A stretch of 64,000 bases of DNA from Patiria pectinifera (lineage: Eukaryota; Echinodermata; Asteroidea; Valvatida; Asterinidae): contig CM057142.1 of NCBI GenBank assembly GCA_029964075.1, positions 28,832,392-28,896,391 of the forward strand. Direction: 5' to 3'. Position numbers and translations under genes: made by a program. Position 1 is the stretch's first letter; each line of letters opens with the position of its first letter. The notes under the pieces were generated by a model. It had not been told where the DNA came from and did not search any database. It saw nothing but the letters and a program-made list of their open reading frames with translations. Positions 31,201 to 42,087 of this stretch are shown piece after piece.

Positions 31201-33033
31201 CTGCATAATTTTATCTAAGATCCCGTTATATGAGGCAAATGAACGCAATCTCAATGCAAAACAAAACTCAGTAATTTTTACAATTATGTTAGCAATCATC
31301 CGAAAAAGGATGGTTAGGAAAAAAAAATCAATTAAAGACCCAAAATAATGCTAAATACTACTTGGCTTTCAATTACTCCCCCCCCCCCCGAATTTCATCA
31401 GAAAGAATTAAGAGAATTGTTTTGTATAGCCTACATAGGCCAACACAGAATTTATGTTGATATACGAAATTACTTCCTGGGCGTTAAATTTAACAATTAC
31501 TGAAAAGTAAACTGTCGAAAACGATTTCCGTTTATATAATCTGCTGGTAGTCGATTACGATAATGGTGCGTGTGCCCATGATATCAAAATATTATCAGTT
31601 TTGCATTCGCTTCTCGAATGTACGCAGTTGAAGCGACAATATTCTAGTCATAATCCGAAAAAAATATTAACCGACCCAATTAGTTTCCAAATACCTGCAC
31701 ATTTAAACAATTATAATGTGATCCAAAAAAAAAGTCAAGTTATTCCATTTTGCATGCCGTCATTCTAAAAATAATAAATGGGATAAGGATATAATAGAAA
31801 GTATTCAAATTTCAAAAAGAAAAATCGTTTTGCTATGCCAATGTGGTCTCATATAAGTTTGGATACTCGTTCATTTCCCCCTAGATAATTAAAGAGCTTC
31901 TGATCTCACATGTAAAAAAAAATTCTCGTAGGTAATGAAATATTCGCGTTTTTTCCTGTACACAATGATGGGCTAATTTATCATCATGAAAGCTATATCG
32001 TCTGTATTTTCAAACCGTGAACCATGTCGAGTGACGGTACGCTACACACATTATGACACTGCATGCACCAAAACATCTGTGACCGTCATTACCGCAAGAG
32101 GCAATACGCAGTAATTAGTCCAACAGATATCACCCTTTATCATTAGTGTGCGATACAAGACCCATATTCTTAGATATCACTTTCAGCATGAATTCCCCGC
32201 CTGCGTATAATATGACTCTCAAATATTATTTGAGAGTCATAGTTTGGTTCAACTGTTGTATATGTAGCATCAATGTGGTTTCATCTTACACTGATGCGCA
32301 TAAATTATTCTCATCCTTTGTTTATTATCGGGTTATTTGGAATGCGAATTAAAGTGGAAATGTCCTGTTAACACTGCTATCGGCAACGCAGGAAAAATGA
32401 AGGGATTTACAGTGAGAATGGGCCACCCAGTTTAAGAAGAAATAAATAAATAAATAAGTAAATAAATAGAAGTCAAAAAGAAAGGGACCGGAATTAATGA
32501 AATATTAATGATTATTAAAAGTATTAAACGAGCATGTTCCTCCATTCATCCGGGGGGAAAAAATATTGAAATTGGTCCTTACTATCAGAAGTATGCATTT
32601 GTTTTTCACAGCTGTCCATCATGTCCAGGCATGTAATGCTAATTGCTGTGAAACTAAGACTGAAACATTACTTTAGACATTTCGAAAGACCGGCATGCAT
32701 GCGGGATCCCATGTTGTTGATGTTTGTTCCCGGGAACCCCCAATGGCCTTATATGTATATTGCGATGTCTTATATAACGATTTTACTTCGTGTTTCTCCC
32801 GTCCTGTAGCTTATCTTCTACTCGCCGTGGGTTCCTTGCTACTCCTGTGCGACACAGTGGTCAAGATCCCACAGATCATGGGCGGCATCTTCGCCAGCAT
32901 GGTCCCCCAATCCTCGCCCGAGGAAACGGACTCCGTCGAGATGGATGACGCAGGCTCGGAGAAAACGGATATAACGAACGTTCCAAGCAGCTTCTCCACG
33001 TACAACAGTATCAACGCTGACCAACCCAAATGA
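15958..33033 (+). CDS. Two-pore-domain potassium channel, TWIK (KCNK1/6/7) type, five exons
   Basis: A K2P background ('leak') potassium channel subunit that sets resting potential in plasma and endosomal membranes and works as a dimer. Exons are 15958-16279, 22911-23069, 24845-24883, 25392-25643 and 32810-33033. All junctions are GT/AG in phase 1, giving 331 aa, close to TWIK-1. Domains: M1 (about 9-33); extracellular cap with cysteine C58 in the position of the inter-subunit disulfide and a glycosylation sequon N60-F-S; pore 1 with filter TTIGYGH (G108-Y109-G110); M2 with the GIP hinge (130-132); a basic cytosolic loop partly from a 39-bp exon; M3 (about 182-206); pore 2 with STIGLGDY (228-234), a TWIK-class hallmark; M4 (about 250-272); and a short acidic, serine-rich tail. 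The intron inside the first glycine codon of GYG is a classic K2P position. The subgroup rests on the filter 2/DYVPG motif and length; the exact orthologue is not assigned. Confidence 0.93.
16427..16590. repeat. GGCCTT hexamer array, copy A
   Basis: Tandem TTGGCC/GGCCTT hexamers are punctuated by GAGGCTTGAGGG. A related array lies about 1.1 kb downstream. It translates as Ala-Leu repeats but is intronic. Confidence 0.85.
17131..17441. mobile_element. hAT-like MITE with 8-bp TSD
   Basis: A 311-bp element has ends TAAGGGCAGATCCAG and, inverted, CAAGGGCGGATCCAG. It is flanked by the exact 8-bp direct repeat CGTGATGA (17123-17130 and 17442-17449). The 8-bp duplication and the GGGCGGATCCAG-type end indicate a hAT-related MITE. 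Poly-C/poly-G tracts inside form further inverted structure. Confidence 0.85.
17503..17645. repeat. GGCCTT hexamer array, copy B
   Basis: Three larger units, each of CCTTGGCCTTGGCC followed by TTGAGGGTTAAAG, more regular than copy A. The shared punctuation shows common origin with 16427-16590. Confidence 0.85.
19902..22060. mobile_element. Long-TIR foldback transposon (TA target site), split by a later insertion
   Basis: The left end CAGTGTGTCCTGAAAA at 19902 has its inverted partner TTTTCAGGACGCCCTG ending at 22060. TA flanks both ends (19900-19901, 22061-22062). The arms are about 200 bp: 19902-20105 pairs with about 20375-20552 continued by 22038-22060. Without the insertion at 20553-22025 the element would be about 674 bp. 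No coding sequence; the TA site suggests a Tc1/mariner-related MITE. Confidence 0.8.
20553..22025. mobile_element. 1.47-kb insertion with 12-bp direct repeats inside the foldback transposon
   Basis: GTTTACATGCAC occurs exactly at 20541-20552 and 22026-22037. Joining the outer sequences restores a right arm that pairs with the intact left arm, so the stretch is a later insertion. Its ends are imperfectly inverted (GCCGCTGGAAC...GGGGGGTGCTG against GCCCGCGGGAACGGGGGGTGCTG). It holds no recognisable transposase. Superfamily unknown; part of the 12 bp could be element rather than target. Confidence 0.7.
22911..23069 (+). CDS. K2P channel exon 2
   Basis: Residues 108-161. The acceptor is ttatcgtag|GCTATGG and the donor CAAC|gtaagt. 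Completes GYGHMTPLS, then M2 (AFSIVYSLVGIPFTFLFLGM) and the start of the cytosolic loop. Confidence 0.93.
23070..24844. other. K2P intron 2
   Basis: Mostly unassigned. A weak inverted pair around GGCCC..CTTCAATGG lies at 23308-23335 and 23410-23432. No exon or element with clear ends is seen. Confidence 0.6.
24845..24883 (+). CDS. K2P channel exon 3 (39-bp microexon)
   Basis: Acceptor ggtccag|GAAACAAAG, donor CTACAG|gtaagg; 13 residues, rich in Lys/Arg (RNKESKRRAQTPT), in the M2-M3 loop. It is symmetric (phase 1 to phase 1), so skipping would keep the frame. It is supported by exact phase agreement with both neighbours and strong splice sites, not by sequence conservation. Confidence 0.7.
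24884..25391. other. K2P intron 3 (508 bp)
   Basis: Short intron between the microexon and exon 4. A pyrimidine-rich acceptor region precedes 25392. Nothing else is seen. Confidence 0.7.
25392..25643 (+). CDS. K2P channel exon 4
   Basis: Residues 174-258. The acceptor is cttcacag|AAGACAAG and the donor ACAACAG|gttggt. Encodes M3, the second pore helix and filter TIGLGDYVPGSE, then the start of M4. W213-N-Y-L-E-S-LYF is the typical pore-helix 2 block of TWIK channels. Confidence 0.93.
26350..26495. repeat. Hairpin with 58-bp arms, each carrying a TGACGTCA site
   Basis: Arms 26350-26407 and 26438-26495 are near-perfect inverted copies separated by 30 bp. Each contains the palindromic CRE octamer TGACGTCA (26370-26377, 26468-26475). 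The right arm also has CACGTG (26451-26456). No target duplication is obvious. Confidence 0.85.
27245..27407 (+). repeat. GAGTC/GACTC pentamer element, copy 2
   Basis: Starts TGTAATGACTCGAGTC and ends TTCGAGTCCCAAAA, matching the copy at 10917-11104 in opposite orientation, including the internal word CAGCGAGCAAATGAGTC. Confidence 0.75.
28068..28761. mobile_element. PIF/Harbinger-like MITE, 3-bp TAA target site
   Basis: The 694-bp element begins AGCCCCTGTCACACC and ends with the inverse GTGTGACAGGGCCC. The TIR continues about 40 bp (TATCCTAATTCCTTATGAGTT on both sides). TAA flanks both ends (28065-28067 and 28762-28764), consistent with the TWA preference of Harbinger. The interior is crowded with GCGTA/TACGC words, probably subterminal repeats. 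Non-coding. Confidence 0.8.
28785..29145 (-). pseudogene. LINE (CR1/L2-type) reverse transcriptase C-terminal fragment
   Basis: Minus-strand translation shows the typical C-terminal block of non-LTR RTs: YIRPILEYARAVWHSS, then QSRAIESVQKRAVRII, then LESRRNELLIKFGDKLL and PKCRTTRYRRSTIP. A single extra base after RII shifts the frame, and the fragment is 5'-truncated near 29145. It is a dead copy in intron 4 of the K2P gene. Its 3' end abuts the Harbinger-like MITE. Confidence 0.8.
29150..29500. repeat. GCGAGT-rich block, copy A
   Basis: Dense GCGAGTTCC/ACTCGC words end in CTCGAGGGAGACTACAGTTA. A related block at 29865-30015 ends CCCTCGGGAGACTAACACGG. Probably two diverged parts of one element family. 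Confidence 0.5.
29500..29642 (+). repeat. GAGTC/GACTC pentamer element, copy 3
   Basis: Starts TTGTAACGAGTCACTG and consists mainly of the pentamer array GTCGAGTCGAGTC. Third member of the family, in the orientation of the 27245 copy. Confidence 0.7.
29865..30015. repeat. GCGAGT-rich block, copy B
   Basis: ACTCGCA/GCGAGT words and the shared right-hand end GGGAGACTAACA relate it to 29150-29500. Two GAGTC/AT-rich segments separate the blocks. Confidence 0.5.
32810..33033 (+). CDS. K2P channel exon 5 (last)
   Basis: Residues 258-331 plus TGA. The acceptor is ccgtcctgtag|CTTATC. M4 (AYLLLAVGSLLLLCDTV) leads to a short cytosolic tail with an acidic cluster (SSPEETDSVEMDDAGSE) and a Ser/Thr-rich end. 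No PDZ ligand is seen at the C-terminus (ADQPK). Confidence 0.9.
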
Positions 33034-34000
33034 TGTCATCTTGATGTGCCGTGGACAAGAGAATCCACATTGTTATTATTCAGTTTGGCAGCAACTACTA
33101 AAAACAAAAGTACAAGTCATTGCGAGCAGCGTCTTCCCAAGTTTTTCGTAACGAAAAAGGGGGAGTCCCAAAGATAATCACTTATTTCAAAACGCAATTC
33201 AATGGAAGGTGTGTACACTAAAAAAAAAAACCACAAGACTAGTCTTGCCTTTACCCAAGCTGGACCCAAAAGGCTCCGTATAGCTAGGACAGTATTAATA
33301 CTCTGTGACTCAGCGGGTCAGTTATTCAGTCAGTCATACAGCCGGAGGAAAAAAAGCCACGACCCTTCGGGCCCAACAAACGGTTGGTAAAGAAGAAAAT
33401 CTTTGGAGCTCTGGCCAGATACAGAACGGCAACAAGTAATGAGCGGAGTCGTCCAGACTCGAGACCCCGAGGAACGCCCGAAGGAGGTTCTGGGCTATCG
33501 GTGGTAAACTTTTAACAGGGCCTACCCAGGGAAGCGAGGAGCAAGGTTGAGATTCAAAATGGTCGTTATGCCAACAATCCGATAGCAACTCTCGATGCAG
33601 ACACTTTGGGATTGCTTTCAGGGTAAAACTGTTTCGGCTTTGGTTGCGTTGGAGGAGGATGGATTACATTCTACTTACAACACTACTGATATTTCGGTGG
33701 AAAGATAGTGTGGGGACAGATACTGGGGAAAACAACAACTTGCAGGCCATTAGAGTAGATAGTTCAACACTTAGACGGCAAGTTGACGAGGGGCTATTGT
33801 CCTTTCCAACCTTTTTCAGACTTGAATGTAAATTGGACCTGAGTGTACGAACTTTAACGACCAATATGGCACTTAACAAGATGTATATTGTCACAATGTG
33901 ATGCCTTCTGAATTGCCAAAATTGGCGAGGTTTTCTTTGACTGAAGAAAAGACAATTGATTCTGAAAATGTACAATATTATTTGAAAGTATAATAAAAGA
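33034..34000 (+). other. Probable 3' UTR of the K2P channel gene
   Basis: The first canonical AATAAA noticed after the stop is at 33992-33997, giving a 3' UTR of just under 1 kb. No other gene is seen in the interval. Confidence 0.5.
33992..33997 (+). terminator. Candidate polyadenylation signal of the K2P gene
   Basis: AATAAA followed by an A-rich stretch. Position fits a 960-nt 3' UTR; transcript data would be decisive. Confidence 0.45.
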
Positions 34001-36509
34001 AAAAAAATAATGCTCAGCACAAGGTCTTCCGCGGGCCCGATAGTTTATATAATTATTTGATCTGCATCTTGCAATAGAGCCACAACTGCTACATACTTAC
34101 GCAGTATAGCTTCATTTGTAAGGCGTGCCGAGAAATCGGAGAGAGAGGAGTATATTGAAGCAACATGGCTTGCCCATGGACACATGTATTGTTACTCCCC
34201 CACCGTGGCCTCCAGATCAGCGTATCGCCTACGTAAAAAAAAATCTAGTCAAAGGCGGTTACCGATGTAGAAGAAAACACCAATGAAGCTGTGGAACATT
34301 TGCTGCGGATAATTAATGTGACTGTCATTCAGTAAACGTTTTCTTAATGTCACTAATAAATTCACAAATCAATTAATGAAAATCTGACTGAACAGTAATT
34401 TTGTAATTTAAGGTTTTGAGAATTCAGTGCCTCTTAAAAAGAGGGGAAATTACAGTTACTACCAGCCAATTTTTTCTAATATCTCATACATTGTCTTCTT
34501 CCATCTGTAACTACATGTACAAACTAACAATGTTCATTCAATTGTGCAGGGAAACTAAGTATTAAGGTTTGCATAGTGATGCCTGGTCTTAAACGCATTA
34601 TTATGCTTGTCCTTAAAAAAATATTACACACAATATTCCGTCTGCAACGTAATACTTGTACATACATATGCAATTGAATCGGTGCAGGTGTTCCGGCTTT
34701 TATGATAATAATTGTTTATAAAAGCATGCGTTTTGTAACGACAGAATATTATATCTTTCAACATTTTCAACGGAGAATGTTAAATACATTGCTTTCAACA
34801 AGATCCGGCCTCTTTCGAAATATATATATTTTAAGCCTTGCAGCTGCCAAAGTGCAACATTAACGTCAGTGGTTATTCTAGGATATATGTATATTATTTC
34901 CATATTTGTGACGGAGATGATTATGTTGTGCAAGTTGCACGACTACACGATGTACGGAACAGCCTCAACCATTTCATATTTTGTTCTCCATATTGAAAAG
35001 CTAGCTGACTATCTAACGACTCTTTTTGATTATTACAAGATGCTACTTTGTCTTTCGTTCTCATCTCGATCAAAATAGCTTCCATCATGGGTCATTTTTG
35101 ATGCAAAGGAATACTATACATTGTAATACTTAGTAGAAGTATTTATTTTTTTCTAGTTTTTTTTCTGTTCATAGACGATTTATTTATCGAATTATATTAT
35201 AATGAACTAATACTCATGTTTGACTTTTTTTTCTAAGTTTTATATTTATTGCGACCGTGAAATAACACCGGGATAACATTTGGACCGTATACAAAATGTA
35301 TACACAATCTGTATGCGAATATTCTGTCTGTCAGTCCCACTATCATACCAATAACTTGTGTAAAAAAAAAAAATCATAGATATAATGTTGTGTGGTCCTC
35401 TGACGTAATATCCAAAACTGCTCACGATTGTCGACCTATGGAATGTGAGCTTGGTAATATACCTCTACGAGGAAGCGATGGGGGTTTACTATGCAAACTG
35501 CAAGTTATCTAAATGCCTCTGAGTTGGCAGTGGAAGTGATTTAATAAAAGTTGTCATAATTGACTTTTGCATTAATCACCGAGACCACAAAAACTGCGCA
35601 GTACAGTAATGGCACAGCACCAGGTGTACATGCCTTGGTGGAAGCACAGTTGCCATAGTCACAAACAAAAGAGATCTACGTAGAGGCTGAATGTGGGCGT
35701 CCAATTATGATGTCATGCTTTTTTATTTTTCCTGTCGTTTCACGGTTGCCAGTTGTGCCCATCGTTCATGACGATAGTTCTATCATGTATTATGTTTCAA
35801 GTAATTTAACGGCTGATGCCTATTCACTGTATATTGAAATTAGTTATTTTTATATCAGTATACACACTTTAAAGTCCCTTGTAAGATTCGACCCGGATTC
35901 GGGTCAGATTTGACTCGAAATTTTACCAAGTCAAAATGACACTGCTCTGTCTCCAGTTTTTAGACCATTTGACCCGGAAGAGTAACATTTTGATGCTGCC
36001 AAATTGTCATGTTGACCCAGAAAAGTGAGCCTAATACACTAGTTTTTGCATTGTAAGTGTGTTACTTTTTAATCTCGAACTTGCAAACTAATCAGTAAAG
36101 AGCGTCATGGATCTAACGGTTATTCTTCAATAAATCTAAGAATGTGACTTATTGATAAAACCATTAATGTGAATTACACATTGCTAATAAAGTATATCCT
36201 ACATGTATGCAAAGTAGTACTTATATCATTTTAAAGAAATGCAAATAAAAAATACGTTTTGGCTTCGAGCATTTAGAGGACTCCGTATTTGCTTCTGAAT
36301 TTAAAAATAAAGTAATAACGTTTCCATAATTGTTTTTAACTACTTTTACTTCTTAAGTTATTGCTTTTTATTAACATGCTTGTCGATGGATCAATCGATA
36401 TAAGTGTTTAACCAGCAAACGCTATAAAAGTCTGGAAAAATCATATGGAATGATCTCTTTAGTTTGAAGTGTTCAATGCCTAATTCTAGATATCTTCATA
36501 GCAATAATT

Positions 36510-36762
36510 GTGATGCGATCAAGCTACGTGAGTTGTTTTTTGGGAACTTTCATTCGGAGATATAGACCAAAATTGGGCCACTTCATCACATCACTTCGTC
36601 ACATTTCTTGGTGTTCCGACTTCCACAATTTTTGAACTTAAGACGGTATATCAGCATGCGGTTTTTACATCAGTAATGCTGAGATTGTGCTCTTTTCAAA
36701 TCTGTTAAAAAAAAATAATTGACCAGGGTCGACAGACGACTCATTTAGCTTGATCGCATCAC
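36510..36762. mobile_element. MITE with GTGATG inverted ends and 4-bp TSD (copy 2)
   Basis: Starts GTGATGCGATCAAGC and ends GCTTGATCGCATCAC, flanked by AATT on both sides (36506-36509, 36763-36766). The interior is the reverse of the 662-900 copy. The different 4-bp flank in each copy confirms these are target duplications. Confidence 0.85.
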
Positions 36763-38257
36763 AATTTCAGTCCAATGAGGTCATTTTGCTTAAATTCAAG
36801 AGTGATGCCTGCTACTCATTAGGTTTTGCCTTTACTATAAATAGATGCAGGTTGATATTTATCAAGTATTGTTTCAATTTTATTTATTTATTCAATTTGG
36901 CGAAAATAAGCTGTGAACATCTCAGTCGCTTGTTTCCAATGTCAATATACTTACAGATAATTAGCATGTAGCATGTAGGCCTAAATACTTTTATAACCTA
37001 AACAGGTAACGTGTTTATATCATGAACAATTCATTAAAACTCTACGGTTATGTTTAAGTCATTATTCAATAAATGAAACAGACGAGGTCTGTTTAATGGT
37101 CTGAGTAACGAGTATTTTCTTCATTTGCAGTTACAAATTATCTTAATAACCTCAAGGTGCTGTACCCTGACTGGACTTGTTTGGAACGAGAATCGGTTTA
37201 TCCCGTTTTCCATGCATTAAAATAAAAGTGCCTTCATTATGACGCGAGTCAATGGACTTATTGCACATGTACATGCATTGCAATATAAGCAAAACACTGC
37301 AGGGTACCAGGCAGAAGCCATAACGCAATCGCAATGATGCGTATTGGTCATGGCTGATACCATCTGGTTTTTGTTGGTTCCAGAGGGGGCAGCCTTCTGT
37401 CCTCTTTGCGTCGAAGTGGCAGCATCGAGCTGTATACTCCCCAGGGAGCTAATATGGTATTAGTAATGTTGCGTGGGCCCAATGAGCAGGGGTAATAATG
37501 ATGTAGCGCCTTGAGCACCAGACCTGGTGGATACGTGCGCTTTATAAATACCCACTATTGTTGCCGCTACAACTGAACATTTTAGCCATTTTAAATCCAT
37601 TTAATATCAATTGTGTGCGCTTTATGTGACCAGCTTTACTGGGTTATTGCTGGTCTTGTCGACCTGTAGTTGTATGAAATTGTGCTGAGGGGATGGAGGG
37701 TTTTCTGAACTTACTCAGTTTGGTTTTGGGAGTCAGGAGCGTCCACGGCTTCCTGGGGAGCATGGATGGCTCAATGTCTGGTTATGTTGTATTCTTCGTG
37801 TCTAGACGATCAGTTGTGGTGGTTCGAATTCAGCTGCCGATCTGTGCTGACTTCATGACTGTCATGACCATGGCACTTGACCCCTCCTTCGCCTCGGAGA
37901 AAGTGATGGGTACCTGCATCTTCTGAGGGATAACCTCAGATGCATTGGCCTCTAATTTAAAGGCAGTAGGGACATTGGCACCGAGAAACGCACATACTGA
38001 TGTAATGAGACAAAACAAATTGCTCAAAGTGAAGATAAGACTGGTCCCAAAGACTCTGTTAATATTATACAGCCAGAAATGGTTTCGATCGAAAGAAAAC
38101 AATAATTGAAATGTGCCCGCGGGCACACGTTATACGTGCATCAGCAACGGAATTCAGTTACAAGACCCAAAACGTTGTGCGTTGTTTCTCTTTTCTCATA
38201 ATGTTTTAATAGTAGCCGCTGAACTAAGACTTCAAGTGTAACAAATTACTTACTTTA

Positions 38258-38945
38258 CAGAAGCGAGCAGTTCGTGTAATTTCAAATGCTGGCTATCGTG
38301 ATCATTCTGCTCCGTTATTTGCTAAATTAAATATATTACAATGTAATGACTTATATTACTTTAATTTAGGAAAATTAATGTTTAAATTTAAGCATAATCT
38401 ACTCCCGTCCTGTTTTGATTCTTGTTTTACCTTAGCATCTAATGTTCATGTATATAACACCCGAAGTAGTGCTAAGGGAAATCTGTTTGTCCAATTTAAC
38501 AGGACGTCAATGTCAAAAAACAGTGTGATTCATCGAGGCACCTTGTACTGGAATAGTTTAGATGACTCTCTTAAACTGTTACCCTCACTATCTGTCTTTG
38601 TCAAAAATTTAAAAACTCATTTTATCGAATCATATTCATAAATTGAAATGTTATATGTGCATTAATATTTAGGCCTTGTCTCACACACTTGTCCTGTCTG
38701 TCTACCGTTGTGTTTTGTTTGTCCCTTGTTACAGTACTTTGGTTGTATGTCTGTCCATAGGTAAGGGCACAAAAGCGTCTGCTTAACCTTATACCTAACT
38801 GTTGTCATTTAATATTACACTTATTAGTAATCACTGTGTACATAACTGTCATATATATTACTACTGACCTTTCTTAATTTATACATGATTGTACATAATT
38901 GTAATGAATGACATCATTGAAATAAATGTTTCCAAACAAACAAAC
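38258..38945 (+). pseudogene. 5'-truncated LINE (CR1/L2-type), RT C-terminus and 3' UTR
   Basis: An open frame from 38258 to the stop at 38641 encodes the C-terminal RT block (QKRAVRVISNAGYRDH, then YNTRSSAKGNLF, then LYWNSLDDSLKLLPS) without a frameshift. A 3' UTR of about 290 bp ends in a (CAAA)n tail near 38945. The insertion is truncated in the RT domain and cannot be active, but the intact frame suggests it is young. It is of similar type to the 28785 fragment, in opposite orientation. Confidence 0.85.
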
Positions 38946-39358
38946 AGGTTAGTTGTTATAGACCTTTCTACGCTTGGTTGGCAAACTGCATTTTTGCCAA
39001 CCACGGGTTGCAAAACTATGGAAGGTATAACACTGCAAAAATAAAGAAGAGTTATTACAGATAACCAAAATATTATTTGATTGTTGGAAATACAACATTG
39101 TCAACAAAGCTACAACATAATTCCTAAACAGGAATTTTTTCGGTAAAACATGTTGCCAACCACGGCTTCAATATATGCGCTTGCGGCAGCCCATATAAAA
39201 TGGCGCCAATGTTTACTAACAAAAGAAAGGGCTATGCATCGCATTTACGATTTTGAGCAATTGTGTTGCTTCAAATGAATAACAAAATGCACAAAAGGCA
39301 AATGATCTTACGTGCTCTTAAGGGAAAAGGGGTATCCGCAGGCGTTGTTTTACAGGAG

Positions 39359-39545
39359 ACTGGGGTCTACCCGATGTTCCCCAATACTAGGTTCCCCGAT
39401 ACCTTGTTCCCCAAAATCCATAGGGTAAGGGCTAGGGTTATGGTTAGGGTGTTATGGTTAGGGTTGGGGGACATAAGTATTGGAAACAAAGGGATTGGGG
39501 AACACATCTGTATTGGGGAACATAGATATGCACTCGGGGGACCGA
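39359..39545. repeat. Inverted GTTCCCCAATAC element with a telomere-like core
   Basis: The left part has three GTTCCCC words and the right part three inverted GGGGAAC words. Between them are TAGGGTTATGGTTAGGG-type units resembling TTAGGG telomere repeats. It looks like a small foldback element; its boundaries are approximate. Confidence 0.55.
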
Positions 39546-42087
39546 TGTAGTGTGAAACTACACGGTGAAATACAGATTAATTGACCATAATTTCGTACAT
39601 TCAGTAAATAACGGGTGAGACTAAGAGTCCATATTAGGCCCTATGCATGTAAGTCATAATAGACCGGATTTCAAAGGAGCCCAAAATTAATTATGTCACC
39701 GGAACTGCTGATGCGTCGATATCGCTTGCCTCATAAATTTTGGCTTGCGTTCTGAATCATCATTAGGCGACATCGCTTGGTTAAAGGGATACTTTCGAGA
39801 GAATGGCGCCCGTTTTGGGACTCGAAAACGCGTTCACCATACACGAAACGATAATACTTGTAAAGATCAACACGTTCCCTACATGTTTCTTTCTTGTACC
39901 ACTGTCACTTTGCCTCTGAAGGAGATCTTGTCAAGATCGCAACGTCAGGCCGCCTTAATTTTATTTAGTTGAAAAGATCGTTAAAGGGATGTCGGGTCAT
40001 TCGCATTTATCCTAAAGATAACCTACCGAATTACTATAAAAAAAAAGGGACTGGTACTAAACAACCCCGTGAAATCATTCCGTCTGGCTTGCTGTCAGTT
40101 TAGGAATAAATCAAGAAATGTATGGGTGATTTCCAACGATCAGTCAGTTGACTGATTTTTGGAATAAAGAGTGTTACCGAGTACATAGACGAAATCGTGT
40201 ATTGATTGTGAAAGATTGTGCATGTTTTTCCCACTGTTTTTATCATTATTGGAAACGAACGCACGGTCATGTATCGACGTACGAACCGTCTTAAAATGAC
40301 CATCTTTAAATTGTTTTTTTTAATGACGCCATCAAAATGCCACCGAGGTGGGAGGGGGTAAGTTGCCTCCCCGCCCCCGCTGGATACACCACTGTAATAA
40401 TGATGTTTTTGCCTTTAAAAGGTAGTGTATGAGCGTTCACGTTCTGTTACCCAACTGTGTCTTGAAGCTTTACTTCATTTGCCGTTTTCGTTTAATTAAC
40501 ACGCGAATGAATTTCTGTCTTAAATGAGCAGTTTGATCCCTCTGACCAAGACGTTATATTTGTGGTTCTTCCCGCGTCATATACGTTGATCTAAATGTAC
40601 TCAATCTTACACTAAATACTGAAAGGTTTGCGGAAACACCATGTGCGAATAATTTATCAACTAAGAGAATGGTTCTGAAAAGAACCAGAGGTATAAACTC
40701 GACGTTCCGGTCAGTATGCTCTGCCCGTCTTCTTACACTGTTCAATTGTAAAACACACTAGACTCGTCAGTCTTGTTCAGGCATATAGACTCCCCTGAAA
40801 ATCTGTAAGGAAGTACCTAAAACTCTTCATAGTCTGGCAAAAGGAGAATCACAGATTAACCCTATAGATTTATAATTTTACTAGAATTGGGTAAGTTTTT
40901 ATCTTCACTTTTATTTGACGACTTTACTGACCAATTGACGATATCTTTAAGTAGCACTGGTATGGTTAATCAATGCAGCAGTGATAATTATGGCCTTCAT
41001 GAAAGCAATAAAATAGCCTATTGCGTTGCTTGGCTGGCCAAGCTGATACCGCGCACAGTCATATAAAACCAACACTGCGGCCACCACGCAGGATGCAGTC
41101 CTCATATTCGGTTAGATTAATATCACTTTTCACTTCTCGCTTTATTACTAGTCTTTTGCCATGCACGGCAGTGATGCTGGTGTCCCGTTAGGCCTTGAAG
41201 CATTTTGTCGAATGCCTTAGGTATGGTGTTGTATTGGGGGGGGGGGGGGGGGGCTATCGCATTTACTAAATTCACCCACCGGGTAAAAGTTGTTTTTCAG
41301 TGCACAACGTTCAAGACAAGCAAATTGTCGGGGGGGGGGGGAATGCAATACCATAGGCCTACCGTCATGACATCACCTAACCGGTTACCGGATATCAACC
41401 GACACAAGTTTTTAATTCCATTATCGAACCAAGGTCAATACTGCCAATCGGCATAATTAATAAGACAATATTGTTTTAATGAGCGGAAACAATCTGCCCA
41501 CGTATAGACAACTATCGTATTTCTATTCAAGGTCGGACATTATGATGCCAGCCTGCACAGACCACGGGATACAGTAGCATTATTTATAGTTTCGCTCAAT
41601 GAATTGTTTCCTTTGTAGCATATTCAGCATTTGGCATTCATCGACCATTGTTGACAGCCCCAGATTTCAGTCGCCAGTTGTTTTTCCACGCCGGTGTTAA
41701 ATGTAGCAATAGTGCATTGTTCACGGAACAATACTTCATGACGTGGCGTTGTTAATATTTCATCACATTGCCATTATTGTTCTCTGTCACACGTGTGAAG
41801 TATGGATTAATGTAGCAGCATGCTCCAACAAGCACATGTTTTAGAACAGTTCATAAAAAAAGATAAAGCGTGTTAGAAAATGAGACAGTGGACTTTACAT
41901 CGCTAAATTTAAGCCGAGCGCGGGGAATATTTCTCAGTATCATTATTACCGTTCCACTACCAGCATTTCATCATTTCAATTTTGCGCTCGACTGCCAACA
42001 GTTATCCTGGCTCAGATCAAAAGTGTGGAGTTGTATCTAAACACAACGTGAAATATTCAATGTTTAACCAATGACAATGCCGTTTAA

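Larger units (their letters stand above)
25644..32809. other. K2P intron 4 (7.2 kb)
   Basis: Holds the CRE hairpin (26350-26495), two GAGTC elements, a Harbinger-like MITE, a LINE fragment and CTCGC-rich blocks. From 30170 to 30560 there is a diverged repeat with TTTGACCCCA-type words; 30600-32809 is AT-rich with nothing recognised. Confidence 0.7.

Noticed and set aside
41237-41341. Poly-G tracts as possible G-quadruplex or repeat ends
   Set aside because: Single homopolymer runs with no inverted partner or flanking duplication; many similar C/G runs occur in this window.
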